A DNA stretch of 23,810 bases from an uncultured Lachnospiraceae bacterium (GTDB taxonomy: Bacteria > Bacillota > Clostridia > Lachnospirales > Lachnospiraceae), in contig CAJUPJ010000047.1 in NCBI GenBank assembly GCA_910588655.1, positions 1-23,810 on the forward strand, written 5' to 3'. The first letter of the stretch is position 1. Every line of letters starts with the position of its first letter. Under the pieces are notes generated by a model, which searched no databases, had not been told where the DNA came from, and saw only the letters and a program-made list of their open reading frames with translations. Shown here piece by piece: positions 1 to 7,496 of the stretch. A program made the position numbers and the translations under genes.

Positions 1-18
1 TTGAAAGGAGAAAATGTC

Positions 19-864
19 ATGGGAATTAAAACATTTAACCCATATACACCTTCCAGAAGACACATGACAGTTGTTGACAGGTCTGGCATTACAGCAGATA
101 AGCCAGAAAAGTCGCTTACAGTGTCATTAAAGAAGAAAGCCGGCCGTAATAACCAGGGTAAAATTACTGTAAGGCATCATGGCGGCGGTTCAAGAAGAAA
201 ATATAGAATAATTGATTTTAAGAGAAATAAAGACAATATTCCTGCAACAGTAAAAACTATTGAATATGACCCTAACAGGACAGCAAATATTGCTTTAATT
301 GCTTATGCTGATGGACAGAAAGCATATATCCTTGCTCCAGAAGGGATTAAAGCAGGGCAGAAGATTATGAACGGCCCTGCTGCTGAAATTGAAGTTGGAA
401 ACTGCCTTCCTCTTGAAAATATACCTGTTGGTACACAGGTACACAATATTGAGCTCCAGCCTGGCAAGGGCGGCCAGCTTGTACGTGCTGCAGGCAATGG
501 CGCACAGCTTATGGCTAAAGAAGGAAAGTATGCAACATTAAGGCTTCCTTCAGGCGAAATGAGAATGGTTCCTATACAGTGCCGTGCAACAATTGGTGTA
601 ATTGGCAATGGGGAACATGCACTTGTAAATATTGGTAAGGCTGGACGTAAGCGCCATATGGGTATCAGGCCTACAGTCCGTGGTTCTGTTATGAACCCTA
701 ACGACCATCCGCATGGTGGTGGTGAAGGTAAGACAAGTGTAGGACGTCCAAACCCATGTACTCCTTGGGGTAAGCCTGCTCTTGGCTTAAAGACACGTAA
801 GAAGAACAAACAGTCAAATAAGATGATAATAAGAAGAAGGGATGGCAAAGCTTTAGCTAAATAA
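19..864 (+). CDS. rplB: 50S ribosomal protein L2
   Basis: L2 binds domain IV of 23S rRNA and helps subunit association and peptidyl transfer. The protein is 281 residues, the usual length. The C-terminal half has the conserved MNPNDHPHGGGEGK segment (about residues 225-238), which contains the His equivalent to E. coli His229 near the peptidyl transferase centre. The basic C-terminal tail is also typical. The ATG at 19 is chosen because AAAGGAG at 4-10 lies 8 bases upstream and the protein then starts MGIKTFNPYTPSRR as in the family. The frame is open to the window edge through a TTG at 1, but that codon would sit ahead of the ribosome binding site. It is the first gene in view of the S10 operon; its promoter lies outside the window. 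Confidence 0.97.
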   Translation: MGIKTFNPYTPSRRHMTVVDRSGITADKPEKSLTVSLKKKAGRNNQGKITVRHHGGGSRRKYRIIDFKRNKDNIPATVKTIEYDPNRTANIALIAYADGQKAYILAPEGIKAGQKIMNGPAAEIEVGNCLPLENIPVGTQVHNIELQPGKGGQLVRAAGNGAQLMAKEGKYATLRLPSGEMRMVPIQCRATIGVIGNGEHALVNIGKAGRKRHMGIRPTVRGSVMNPNDHPHGGGEGKTSVGRPNPCTPWGKPALGLKTRKKNKQSNKMIIRRRDGKALAK

Positions 865-934
865 AAACCTAAGTTTTGCTGACAGAGTTTTAGTAAGCTG
901 GTGATATAAATATACCAGCAGAATGGAGGATATA

Positions 935-1207
935 ATGTCACGTTCATTAAAGAAAGGGCCTTTTGCTGATGCCAGCCTTCTTAAAAAGGTTGATGCACAG
1001 GTTGCGTCAGGCGATAAGCAGGTTATTAAAACATGGTCACGCCGTTCTACTATTTTCCCATCATTTGTCGGACTTACATTTGCAGTGCATGATGGCAGAA
1101 AACATGTGCCTGTATATGTGACAGAGGATATGGTTGGACATAAGCTCGGTGAGTTTGTTGCTACAAGAACTTACAGGGGCCATGGCAAAGACGAGAAGAA
1201 ACGTTAG
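935..1207 (+). CDS. rpsS: 30S ribosomal protein S19
   Basis: S19 sits in the head of the 30S subunit, in complex with S13, and contacts 16S rRNA near the A-site tRNA. The 90-residue product has the family start MSRSLKKGPF and the conserved core with RRSTIFPSFVG and GHKLGEF, ending in a short basic tail. An in-frame ATG at 923 is rejected because it overlaps the GGAGGA ribosome binding site (925-930) and would add four residues not found in the family. The 70-base gap after rplB contains a small GCTGGT/ACCAGC hairpin (897-902 with 914-919) without a T run, so transcription should continue. Confidence 0.97.
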   Translation: MSRSLKKGPFADASLLKKVDAQVASGDKQVIKTWSRRSTIFPSFVGLTFAVHDGRKHVPVYVTEDMVGHKLGEFVATRTYRGHGKDEKKR

Positions 1208-1260
1208 ATTTTGTTATAATATATAAACATTAAAAAGTTAAATGAATTTTGATATAAACC

Positions 1261-1290
1261 AGGCTGTGAGTGGCGGCTGCCACCATAGCT
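1261..1290 (+). promoter_or_regulatory. Stem-loop in the rpsS-rplV gap
   Basis: In the 117-base gap between S19 and L22 the RNA can fold into a 12-bp stem. Bases 1261-1274 pair with 1279-1290, with single-base bulges at 1263 and 1269, one G-U pair and a GGCU loop at 1275-1278. No T run follows, so it is not an intrinsic terminator, and the AAAGGAGG site of rplV lies 19 bases further on. Seen: the pairing. Inferred: an mRNA processing, stability or translational control element. I do not recognise it as a named leader family. Confidence 0.5.
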
Positions 1291-1324
1291 GTTATGTCTG
1301 GAAACTTGAAAGGAGGCTTCACCG

Positions 1325-1714
1325 ATGGCAAAGGGACACAGGTCACAGATAAAGAGAGAGAGAAACCAGAACCAGAGAGACACCAGACCTTCTGCAAAAT
1401 TATCTTATGCAAGGGTTTCAGTCCAGAAGGCGTGTTTTGTACTGGATGCCATAAGAGGCAAAGATGTAGAAACAGCAATTGGTATATTGACATACAGTCC
1501 AAGAAATGCTTCACGCATCATATTAAAATTATTACAGTCTGCAATTGCAAATGCTGAGAACAATAATGGTATGAGTCCAAGTGATTTATATATAGAAGAA
1601 TGTTTTGCAAATAAAGGGCCGACAATGAAGAGAATAAAGCCAAGAGCCCAGGGCAGGGCATATCGTATCGAGAAGAGAATGAGCCACATAACAATAATTC
1701 TTAATGAACGTTAA
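1325..1714 (+). CDS. rplV: 50S ribosomal protein L22
   Basis: L22 is an early assembly protein whose extended beta-hairpin lines the peptide exit tunnel, where macrolide-resistance mutations arise. The product has 129 residues, somewhat longer than the 110 or so of E. coli because of an N-terminal basic extension (MAKGHRSQIKRERNQNQRD). The core ARVSVQKACFVLDAIRGKDVETA and the hairpin region around GPTMKRIKPRAQGRAYRI (about residues 95-115) are clear. The ATG at 1325 has AAAGGAGG at 1309-1316 with good spacing. It is the only r-protein gene here preceded by more than 100 bases of untranslated sequence. Confidence 0.96.
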   Translation: MAKGHRSQIKRERNQNQRDTRPSAKLSYARVSVQKACFVLDAIRGKDVETAIGILTYSPRNASRIILKLLQSAIANAENNNGMSPSDLYIEECFANKGPTMKRIKPRAQGRAYRIEKRMSHITIILNER

Positions 1715-1745
1715 TTATTTTATGGGTTTATGAAAGGAGATTAAA

Positions 1746-2414
1746 ATGGGACAGAAAGTTAATCCTCATGGTTTAAGGGTCGGCGTTATAAGCGGCTGGG
1801 ATTCCAACTGGTACGCAGAAGAAGACTTTGCAGATTTTCTTGTAGAAGATTATAAGATAAGAGAATTTGTAAAAAAGAAATTATACAGCGCAGGCATTTC
1901 AAAAATAGAAATAGAAAGACCAGCAGATAAGGTACGTGTTATAATCCACACAGCAAAGCCTGGCTTTGTAATCGGAAAAGGCGGAGCTGAAATAGAGAAA
2001 TTAAAGAAAGAAATTATTAAAGTAATTGGAAGAAAAGTAGTTCTTGACATTAAGATTATGGATATTAAAAATCCAGATAAACATGCACAGCTTGTCGCTG
2101 AAAATATTGCACAGCAGTTAGAGAACCGTATTTCATTCAGGCGTGCAATGAAATCAGCAATGGGCAGGACATTAAAGACAGGTGCAAAGGGTATTAAAGC
2201 AAGCTGTTCAGGACGCCTTGGCGGTGCTGATATGGCACGTACAGAGTTTTACAGTGAAGGGACTATTCCTCTCCAGACACTCCGTGCTGATATTGACTAT
2301 GGTTTTGCAGAGGCTGACACAACTTATGGTAAAGTCGGCGTAAAAGTCTGGATTTACAATGGTGAGGTACTTCCAACAAAAAACAATGCCAATAAGGAAG
2401 GGAGCGATAAATAA
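1746..2414 (+). CDS. rpsC: 30S ribosomal protein S3
   Basis: S3 lies at the mRNA entry channel and takes part in the helicase activity of the 30S subunit. The 222-residue protein starts MGQKVNPHGLRVG and carries a type II KH domain with the GFVIGKGGAEIEKLK loop at about residues 75-90. The conserved C-terminal domain includes GRTLKTGAKGIKASCSGRLGGADMAR. AAAGGAG at 1733-1739 serves the ATG. The stop codon overlaps the next start (TAATG), implying translational coupling to rplP. Confidence 0.97.
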   Translation: MGQKVNPHGLRVGVISGWDSNWYAEEDFADFLVEDYKIREFVKKKLYSAGISKIEIERPADKVRVIIHTAKPGFVIGKGGAEIEKLKKEIIKVIGRKVVLDIKIMDIKNPDKHAQLVAENIAQQLENRISFRRAMKSAMGRTLKTGAKGIKASCSGRLGGADMARTEFYSEGTIPLQTLRADIDYGFAEADTTYGKVGVKVWIYNGEVLPTKNNANKEGSDK

Positions 2415-2851
2415 TGTTAATGCCTAAAAGAGTTAAACACCGCAAGCAGTTCAGGGGCCGCATGACAGGAAAAGCGCTCAGAGGAAATAAAATCACAAAT
2501 GGTGAGTATGGTATTGTGGCATTAGAGCCTGCATGGATTAAATCAAACCAGATTGAGGCTGCCCGTGTTGCTATGACACGTTATATCAAGCGTGGTGGTA
2601 AAGTCTGGATTAAAATATTCCCAGATAAGCCAGTAACAAAGACACCTGCTGAAACCCGAATGGGTAAAGGTAAAGGTGCACTTGAATACTGGGTGGCTGT
2701 TGTTAAGCCAGGCCGTGTAATGTTTGAAATTTCTGGTGTATCAGAAGAAATAGCAAGAGAAGCTTTACGTCTTGCAACACATAAATTGCCTATAAAGTGC
2801 AAGGTTGTATCCAAGGCGGATTTAGAAGGAGGTGCGGGCTGTGAAGAGTAA
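2414..2851 (+). CDS. rplP: 50S ribosomal protein L16
   Basis: L16 binds 23S rRNA near the A site and is needed for late 50S assembly and tRNA accommodation. The 145 residues match the family length. The family start MLMPKRVKHRKQFRGRM is present and supports the ATG at 2414 over the ATG at 2420. The motif ETRMGKGKGALEYWVAVVKPG (about residues 77-97) is characteristic. The gene is coupled to rpsC by a one-base overlap, with a GGAAGGGAG ribosome binding site inside the end of rpsC. Its last 11 bases overlap the start of rpmC. Confidence 0.97.
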   Translation: MLMPKRVKHRKQFRGRMTGKALRGNKITNGEYGIVALEPAWIKSNQIEAARVAMTRYIKRGGKVWIKIFPDKPVTKTPAETRMGKGKGALEYWVAVVKPGRVMFEISGVSEEIAREALRLATHKLPIKCKVVSKADLEGGAGCEE

Positions 2852-3041
2852 GCAGTTTATGGAAGAATTAAGGAATAAATCCGTAGAAGAGTTAAACGCT
2901 GATTTAGTAGCTGCCAAGAAAGAGCTCTTTAATCTCAGGTTCCAGAACGCAACTAACCAGTTAGAGAATACAAGCAGGATTAAAGAAGTAAAGAGAAATA
3001 TTGCAAGAATTAAGACAGTGCTCACAGCACAGCAGCAGTAA
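2841..3041 (+). CDS. rpmC: 50S ribosomal protein L29
   Basis: L29 is a small two-helix protein at the exit of the peptide tunnel, next to L23, where trigger factor and SRP dock. The GTG at 2841 gives 66 residues beginning (M)KSKQFMEELRNKSVEEL. A GTG at 2832 in the same frame is rejected because it overlaps the AAGGAGG site (2826-2832), which is 8 bases from 2841. The conserved ELFNLRFQNATNQL segment sits at about residues 28-41. The gene overlaps rplP by 11 bases, so reinitiation or coupling is likely. Confidence 0.95.
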   Translation: MKSKQFMEELRNKSVEELNADLVAAKKELFNLRFQNATNQLENTSRIKEVKRNIARIKTVLTAQQQ

Positions 3042-3083
3042 TGCCTATAGTAATATAGCAGGTATTGGAAGGAGGACACGTAA

Positions 3084-3338
3084 GTGGAGAGAAATCTTAG
3101 GAAAACACGTGTAGGTAAAGTAGTCAGTGATAAGATGGACAAGACAATAGTTGTTGCAATCGTTGATAATGTAAAGCATCCGCTTTATAATAAAATCGTT
3201 AAGAGAACTTATAAATTAAAAGCCCATGATGAAGAGAATACTTGCAAAATTGGTGACAGGGTAAGAGTCATGGAAACAAGGCCATTATCTAAGGATAAAA
3301 GATGGAGGCTTGTAGAAGTAGTTGAAAGGGCAAAATAA
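3084..3338 (+). CDS. rpsQ: 30S ribosomal protein S17
   Basis: S17 is a primary 16S rRNA binding protein with an OB fold that helps organise the 5' domain of the 30S subunit. The 84-residue product shows RKTRVGKVVSDKMDKTIVV, HPLYNKIVKRT and the C-terminal ETRPLSKDKRWRLVEVVERAK, all typical. It starts with GTG at 3084, served by GGAAGGAGG (3067-3075) with 8 bases between. The 42-base gap after rpmC shows nothing but the ribosome binding site. Confidence 0.97.
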   Translation: MERNLRKTRVGKVVSDKMDKTIVVAIVDNVKHPLYNKIVKRTYKLKAHDEENTCKIGDRVRVMETRPLSKDKRWRLVEVVERAK

Positions 3339-3362
3339 TTTTGCAGAATATGGAGGTTAGAC

Positions 3363-3731
3363 ATGGTACAGCAGGAATCAAGACTTAAAGTAGCTGATAA
3401 TACAGGTGCTAAAGAACTTCTTTGTATCAGGGTTATGGGCGGTTCAACAAGGAGATATGCCGGTGTTGGTGATATTATTGTTGCTTCTGTCAAAGATGCA
3501 ACACCAGGCGGTGTTGTAAAAAAAGGTGATGTAGTTAAAGCAGTGGTAGTACGTACAGTAAAAAGTGTACGCCGCCCTGATGGTTCTTATATCAGGTTTG
3601 ATGAGAATGCAGCAGTAATTATACGTGATGACAAGACACCAAGAGGAACACGTATTTTTGGGCCTGTAGCAAGGGAGTTAAGGGAAAAACAGTTTATGAA
3701 AATCGTTTCATTAGCACCAGAAGTATTATAA
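3363..3731 (+). CDS. rplN: 50S ribosomal protein L14
   Basis: L14 forms an intersubunit bridge with 16S rRNA and pairs with L19; ribosome silencing factor RsfS also docks on it. At 122 residues it is exactly the family length. Conserved stretches are the start MVQQESRLKVADNTGAKEL, the RRPDGSYIRFDENAAVI core and the end with GTRIFGPVARELR and MKIVSLAPEVL. Translation starts at ATG 3363 behind a GGAGG site about 8 bases upstream. Confidence 0.97.
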   Translation: MVQQESRLKVADNTGAKELLCIRVMGGSTRRYAGVGDIIVASVKDATPGGVVKKGDVVKAVVVRTVKSVRRPDGSYIRFDENAAVIIRDDKTPRGTRIFGPVARELREKQFMKIVSLAPEVL

Positions 3732-3743
3732 GGAGGTGTCATT

Positions 3744-4049
3744 GTGGCAACTAGTAAAATTAAAAAGGGCGATACAGTTAAAGTTATCGTTGGTAAAGAT
3801 AAAGGCAGAGAGGGCAAGGTAACAGCCGTTAAAAATGGCAAAGTAATTATTGAAGGGATTAACCAGGTTACAAAGCATACAAAGCCAAACCAGGCAAATC
3901 CGCAGGGTGGCCTTGTAAAGCAGTCTGCTCCTATTGATATGTCAAATGTTATGTATGTCAGCAAAGGAAAAGCTTCACGTGTAGGCTTTAAATTCCAGGA
4001 TGGCAAAAAAGTCCGTTATGCAAAAGCAACTGGTGAAGTAATTGATTAA
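3744..4049 (+). CDS. rplX: 50S ribosomal protein L24
   Basis: L24 is one of the two initiator proteins of 50S assembly and lies near the tunnel exit. The 101-residue product has an N-terminal KOW motif (KIKKGDTVKVIVGKDKGREG, about residues 5-24) and the family's VKHTKPNQANPQGG-like segment (TKHTKPNQANPQGG at about 47-60). The start is GTG at 3744, with AAGGAGGTG right after the rplN stop. The gap is only 12 bases, so the ribosome binding site of rplX directly follows rplN. Confidence 0.96.
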   Translation: MATSKIKKGDTVKVIVGKDKGREGKVTAVKNGKVIIEGINQVTKHTKPNQANPQGGLVKQSAPIDMSNVMYVSKGKASRVGFKFQDGKKVRYAKATGEVID

Positions 4050-4072
4050 TCTCAGAAAGGAGGCTGTTAGCG

Positions 4073-4612
4073 TTGACTCGTTTAAAAGAAACTTATCAGA
4101 AAGAAATCATTGATGGCATGGTTAAAAAGTTTGGTTATAAAAACGTTATGCAAGTGCCAAAGATTGAAAAGATAGTTATAAATATGGGTATCGGTGAAGC
4201 AAAAGAAAATTCAAAAGTGCTTGATGCTGCCATGAATGACCTTGCAATTATTGCAGGACAGAAGCCTGTTACAACAAAGGCTAAGAATTCAATAGCAAAC
4301 TTCAAAATCAGGGAAGGTATGCCAATAGGATGTAAGGTTACTTTAAGAGGTGAAAGGATGTATGAATTCCTTGACCGTCTTGTGAACCTTGCATTGCCAC
4401 GTGTACGTGATTTCAGGGGTGTAAACCCAAATGCATTTGATGGCAGGGGCAATTATGCACTTGGTATTAAAGAGCAGCTTATTTTCCCAGAAATAGAATA
4501 TGATAAAGTAGATAAAGTCAGGGGTATGGATATTATAATTGTTACTACAGCTGCAACTGATGAAGAAGCTCGTGAATTATTGGCACAGTTCGGTATGCCG
4601 TTCAAAAAATAA
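4073..4612 (+). CDS. rplE: 50S ribosomal protein L5
   Basis: L5 binds 5S rRNA with L18 and forms part of the central protuberance, contacting S13 and P-site tRNA. The 179-residue product starts with TTG at 4073, a rarer start fixed by AAAGGAGG at 4056-4063 and by the family N-terminus MTRLKETYQKEI. Conserved parts are PKIEKIVINMGIGEA, GQKPVTTKAKNSIANFKIREG, and the C-terminal MDIIIVTTA with EEARELLAQFGMPFKK. Start codons in this operon vary (ATG, GTG, TTG), a possible minor tuning of stoichiometry. Confidence 0.97.
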   Translation: MTRLKETYQKEIIDGMVKKFGYKNVMQVPKIEKIVINMGIGEAKENSKVLDAAMNDLAIIAGQKPVTTKAKNSIANFKIREGMPIGCKVTLRGERMYEFLDRLVNLALPRVRDFRGVNPNAFDGRGNYALGIKEQLIFPEIEYDKVDKVRGMDIIIVTTAATDEEARELLAQFGMPFKK

Positions 4613-4625
4613 GGAGGGAAATTTC

Positions 4626-4811
4626 ATGGCTAAGACTTCTATGAAGGTTAAGCAGCAGCGCAAGGCTAAATTCTCTACAAGGGAATACAGCCGCTGCAGG
4701 ATTTGTGGCAGGCCACATGCTTATTTGAGAAAATACGGAATTTGCAGAATCTGCTTTCGTGAGTTAGCTTATAAAGGACAGATTCCAGGCGTGAAAAAAG
4801 CAAGCTGGTAA
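4626..4811 (+). CDS. rpsZ: 30S ribosomal protein S14, zinc-binding type Z
   Basis: S14 is a late-binding 30S head protein. This is the short 61-residue zinc-ribbon form (also named rpsN), with Cys24, Cys27, Cys40 and Cys43 in two CxxC pairs (CRICG and CRICF) that bind one Zn2+. The frame is open upstream, but ATG 4626 is preceded by AAGGAGG and gives the family start MAKTSMKVKQQRKAKFSTREY. Firmicutes often carry a zinc-independent paralogue elsewhere for zinc starvation; none is in this window. Confidence 0.97.
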   Translation: MAKTSMKVKQQRKAKFSTREYSRCRICGRPHAYLRKYGICRICFRELAYKGQIPGVKKASW

Positions 4812-4826
4812 GGAGGTAAAACTAAG

Positions 4827-5228
4827 ATGATGACGAGCGATCCTATTGCAGATATGCTTACAAGAATCCGTAATGCAAATACTGCAAAGCATGATACAGT
4901 AGATGTACCTGCTTCAAAGATGAAAATTTCTATAGCAGAAATTCTCTTAAAGGAAGGTTACATTAAGAAGTTTGATATGGTTGATGTAGACGGCATCAAA
5001 ATGATTCATATTACATTAAAATATGGCGCAGACAAGAATGATAAGATTATTTCTGGTTTAAAGAGAATTTCAAAACCAGGCCTGCGTATATATGCCGGCA
5101 AGGAAGAGCTTCCTAAAGTCCTTGGCGGGCTTGGTATTGCCATTATTTCTACAAATAAGGGTGTTATGACTGACAAGGAAGCAAGGAAAGCAAATGTTGG
5201 CGGCGAAGTTCTTGCATTTATCTGGTAA
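4827..5228 (+). CDS. rpsH: 30S ribosomal protein S8
   Basis: S8 binds the central domain of 16S rRNA; in E. coli it is also the translational repressor of the spc operon. The 133-residue product begins MMTSDPIADMLTRIRNA and ends GGEVLAFIW, both family signatures, with the STNKGVMTDKEAR segment near residues 110-122. Two adjacent ATG codons (4827 and 4830) are possible starts. AAGGAGG at 4810-4816 is better placed for 4827. No S8-type target was recognised upstream of rplE, where E. coli has one. Confidence 0.96.
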   Translation: MMTSDPIADMLTRIRNANTAKHDTVDVPASKMKISIAEILLKEGYIKKFDMVDVDGIKMIHITLKYGADKNDKIISGLKRISKPGLRIYAGKEELPKVLGGLGIAIISTNKGVMTDKEARKANVGGEVLAFIW

Positions 5229-5278
5229 AAGCAGGAATTTGCTTTAAATATAAACCTAAGAATATGGAGGTGTACGGC

Positions 5279-5821
5279 ATGTCACGTATTGGAAGAATGC
5301 CTATCGCTATACCGGCAGGTGTAACTGTCGATATTGCAGAAAATAATAAAGTGACTGTAAAAGGGCCAAAGGGTACTCTTGAGAGAGTATTACCAGCAGA
5401 GATGGAGATTAAGAAAGAAGGGGAAGAAATCCTTGTTTCAAGGCCAAATGACCTTAAGAAGATGAAATCACTGCACGGTCTTACAAGAACCCTTGTATTT
5501 AACATGGTTACAGGAGTAACAGAGGGTTATACAAAAGAACTTGAAGTTAATGGTGTTGGTTACAGGGCGCAGAAGCAGGGCAAGAAGTTAATCCTTTCTC
5601 TTGGATATTCACATCCTGTAGAGATGGAAGACCCGGAAGGCCTTGAAGTAGTAGTTGAAGGACAGAACAAGATTATTGTTAAAGGTATAGATAAGGAAAA
5701 AGTCGGACAGTACGCTGCCGAAATCAGGGAAAAGAGAGCTCCAGAGCCTTATAAGGGCAAAGGTATTAAATACGCTGATGAGGTTATCAGGCGTAAAGTT
5801 GGTAAGACAGGTAAAAAATAA
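5279..5821 (+). CDS. rplF: 50S ribosomal protein L6
   Basis: L6 lies near the sarcin-ricin loop and the factor-binding centre and is needed for late 50S assembly. It has two tandem alpha/beta repeats, as expected for 180 residues: the first ends near residue 80 and the second runs through GYSHPVEMEDPEGL. The C-terminal KRAPEPYKGKGIKYADEVIRRKVGK is diagnostic. ATG 5279 is chosen over an in-frame ATG at 5264, because that codon overlaps the GGAGGTG ribosome binding site and the family starts MSRIGRMPIAIP. Confidence 0.97.
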   Translation: MSRIGRMPIAIPAGVTVDIAENNKVTVKGPKGTLERVLPAEMEIKKEGEEILVSRPNDLKKMKSLHGLTRTLVFNMVTGVTEGYTKELEVNGVGYRAQKQGKKLILSLGYSHPVEMEDPEGLEVVVEGQNKIIVKGIDKEKVGQYAAEIREKRAPEPYKGKGIKYADEVIRRKVGKTGKK

Positions 5822-5840
5822 GTAAAGGAGTGAAAATGCG

Positions 5841-6209
5841 ATGATTAAAAAGCAGTCAAGAAGTGAAGTCCGTGCAAAGAAACATCTTAAAGTCCGCAAG
5901 CGCATTTCAGGTACACCAGAAAGACCACGCATGGCAGTATTCAGAAGCAATAACCATATGTATGTACAGGTTATAGATGATGTTGCAGGCAATACTTTAG
6001 TTTCTGCTTCAACTCTCCAGGGTGAAGTTAAAGAGGGATTAGAGAAGACAAATAATATTGATGCTGCTGCAAAACTTGGCAGTGTAATTGCTAAAAAGGC
6101 AATTGACAAGGGTATTAAAACTGTTGTATTTGACAGGGGCGGTTATATATATCATGGCAAGGTAAAGGCTTTAGCTGAAGCAGCAAGAGAAGCTGGCTTA
6201 GAATTCTAA
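5841..6209 (+). CDS. rplR: 50S ribosomal protein L18
   Basis: L18 carries 5S rRNA into the 50S central protuberance together with L5. The 122-residue product has the basic, flexible N-terminus (MIKKQSRSEVRAKKHLKVRKRISGTPERPR) and the conserved LAVFRSN-like MAVFRSNNHMYVQVID segment. The end VVFDRGGYIYHGKVKALAEAAREAGLEF is typical. ATG 5841 has AAAGGAG upstream. It lies 19 bases after rplF. Confidence 0.97.
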   Translation: MIKKQSRSEVRAKKHLKVRKRISGTPERPRMAVFRSNNHMYVQVIDDVAGNTLVSASTLQGEVKEGLEKTNNIDAAAKLGSVIAKKAIDKGIKTVVFDRGGYIYHGKVKALAEAAREAGLEF

Positions 6210-6229
6210 TAGATTTAGGAGGAAAACTC

Positions 6230-6739
6230 ATGAAACGTACAATTATTGATGCCAGCCAGTTAGAGCTGGAAGATAATGTAGTAACGATTAAGCGTGTAAC
6301 CAAAGTAGTTAAGGGTGGACGTAATATGAGATTTACTGCATTAGTAGTAGTTGGCGATAAGAACGGCCATGTTGGTGTTGGTCTTGGCAAAGCTGCTGAA
6401 ATACCAGAAGCTATCCGTAAAGGCAAAGAAGACGCAACAAAGAAGCTTGTTGAAGTTCCTATCGACCCGAATGGCAGCGTGCCACATGACTTTATTGGCA
6501 AGTTTGGCAGTGCTTCCGTTCTTATTAAAAAAGCTCCAGAAGGTACAGGAATTATTGCTGGCGGTCCGGCACGTGCCGTACTCGAGCTTGCAGGTTACAA
6601 GAACATCCGTACAAAATCTCTTGGTTCTAATAACAAGCAGAATGTTGTACTTGCTGCAATTAACGGTCTTGACAACCTTAAAAGGCCAGAGGATGTAGCA
6701 AGGGCAAGAGGGATATCACTTGAAGAGCTTTTAAGCTAA
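6230..6739 (+). CDS. rpsE: 30S ribosomal protein S5
   Basis: S5 is at the mRNA entry and decoding side of the 30S subunit; mutations in it give spectinomycin resistance or ambiguity. The 169-residue product has the N-terminal double-stranded RNA-binding-like domain (VKGGRNMRFTALVVVGDKNGHVGVG) and the C-terminal domain with FGSASVLIKKAPEGTGIIAGG (about residues 88-108). ATG 6230 follows an AGGAGG site. No length change or frame disruption is seen. Confidence 0.97.
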   Translation: MKRTIIDASQLELEDNVVTIKRVTKVVKGGRNMRFTALVVVGDKNGHVGVGLGKAAEIPEAIRKGKEDATKKLVEVPIDPNGSVPHDFIGKFGSASVLIKKAPEGTGIIAGGPARAVLELAGYKNIRTKSLGSNNKQNVVLAAINGLDNLKRPEDVARARGISLEELLS

Positions 6740-6768
6740 TTATTCCGCTTAAATGATTGGAGGCTAAT

Positions 6769-6951
6769 ATGGCAGGGAAGTTAAAGATTACATTAGTTAA
6801 ATCTACAATTGGTGCTATTCCAAAACACCGTGCAACTGTTGAAGCATTAGGTTTAAGGAAGCTTAACAAAACAGTTGAGCTGCCTGACAATGATGCTGTA
6901 AGGGGCATGATATGGCATGTAAGGCATCTTTTAAAGGTTGAAGAAATATAA
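6769..6951 (+). CDS. rpmD: 50S ribosomal protein L30
   Basis: L30 is a small alpha/beta protein on the 50S surface. The 60 residues match the bacterial family length, with KITLVKSTIGAIPKHRATVEALGLRKLN and the MIWHVRHLLKVEE end. ATG 6769 follows TTGGAGG; a TTG at 6757 in frame is part of that ribosome binding site and is rejected. The gene is followed by a 102-base hairpin-rich gap before rplO. Confidence 0.96.
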   Translation: MAGKLKITLVKSTIGAIPKHRATVEALGLRKLNKTVELPDNDAVRGMIWHVRHLLKVEEI

Positions 6952-6953
6952 TT

Positions 6954-7036
6954 AAGGCAGTTTTTCTGCCTTACAAGGCGAGGGCATAATCCTGTGCCCG
7001 TATAGTGAGGAACGGCTGGCATATATGCCAGTCCGT
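6954..7036 (+). promoter_or_regulatory. Three consecutive hairpins in the rpmD-rplO gap
   Basis: The gap can form three stem-loops in the mRNA. Hairpin 1 pairs AAGGCAG (6954-6960) with CTGCCTT (6966-6972) over a T5 loop. Hairpin 2 pairs GGGCA (6982-6986) with TGCCC (6995-6999). Hairpin 3 pairs 7012-7021 with 7026-7036, 10 bp with one bulged T and a TATA loop. GCCT/AGGC (6968-6971 with 6976-6979) offers a pairing that excludes hairpin 1. None is followed by a T run, and the AGGAGG site of rplO starts 5 bases after hairpin 3. Function is inferred: mRNA processing, stability or translational control. Confidence 0.5.
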
Positions 7037-7053
7037 ATTACAGGAGGTTAAAA

Positions 7054-7494
7054 ATGAATTTATCAAATTTAAAACCAGCAAAAGGTTCTAAACAGAGCAA
7101 TAATTTCAGAAGAGGCCGTGGACATGGTTCAGGCAACGGAAAGACAGCAGGTAAGGGACATAAAGGACAGAAGGCACGTTCAGGTGCACCACGTCCAGGG
7201 TTTGAAGGTGGTCAGATGCCACTTTACAGGCGTATTCCAAAGAGAGGTTTTACAAACCGCAATTCTAAGGATATCGTGGCAATAAATGTTGACAGGTTAG
7301 AGAAATTTAATGATGGAGATGTAGTTACTATTGAAGCATTACGCGAAAAAGGCATAATTAGTAATCCAAAAGATGGAGTTAAGGTGCTCGGAAATGGGGA
7401 ATTAACTAAGAAGCTTACAGTTCAGGTTAATGCATTCAGTAAGAGTGCTATCCAGAAGATTGAGGCTCTTGGTGGAAAAGCTGAGGTGATTTAA
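7054..7494 (+). CDS. rplO: 50S ribosomal protein L15
   Basis: L15 is a late-assembly 50S protein with a long basic N-terminal extension reaching into 23S rRNA. The 146-residue product begins MNLSNLKPAKGSKQ and has the glycine- and arginine-rich RGRGHGSGNGKTAGKGHKGQ segment followed by the FEGGQMPLYRRIPKRGF block (about residues 50-66). The C-terminal domain ends SKSAIQKIEALGGKAEVI, as in the family. An ACAGGAGG site precedes ATG 7054. The stop is two bases before secY. Confidence 0.97.
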   Translation: MNLSNLKPAKGSKQSNNFRRGRGHGSGNGKTAGKGHKGQKARSGAPRPGFEGGQMPLYRRIPKRGFTNRNSKDIVAINVDRLEKFNDGDVVTIEALREKGIISNPKDGVKVLGNGELTKKLTVQVNAFSKSAIQKIEALGGKAEVI

Positions 7495-7496
7495 GG

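Noticed and set aside
303..947. 214-codon - strand frame opposite rplB
   Set aside because: It is antisense to a certain L2 gene, with no supporting signals.
1211..1220. TATAAT-like -10 box in the rpsS-rplV gap
   Set aside because: No -35 box lies 15-19 bases upstream and the gene is inside an operon, so an internal promoter is not supported.
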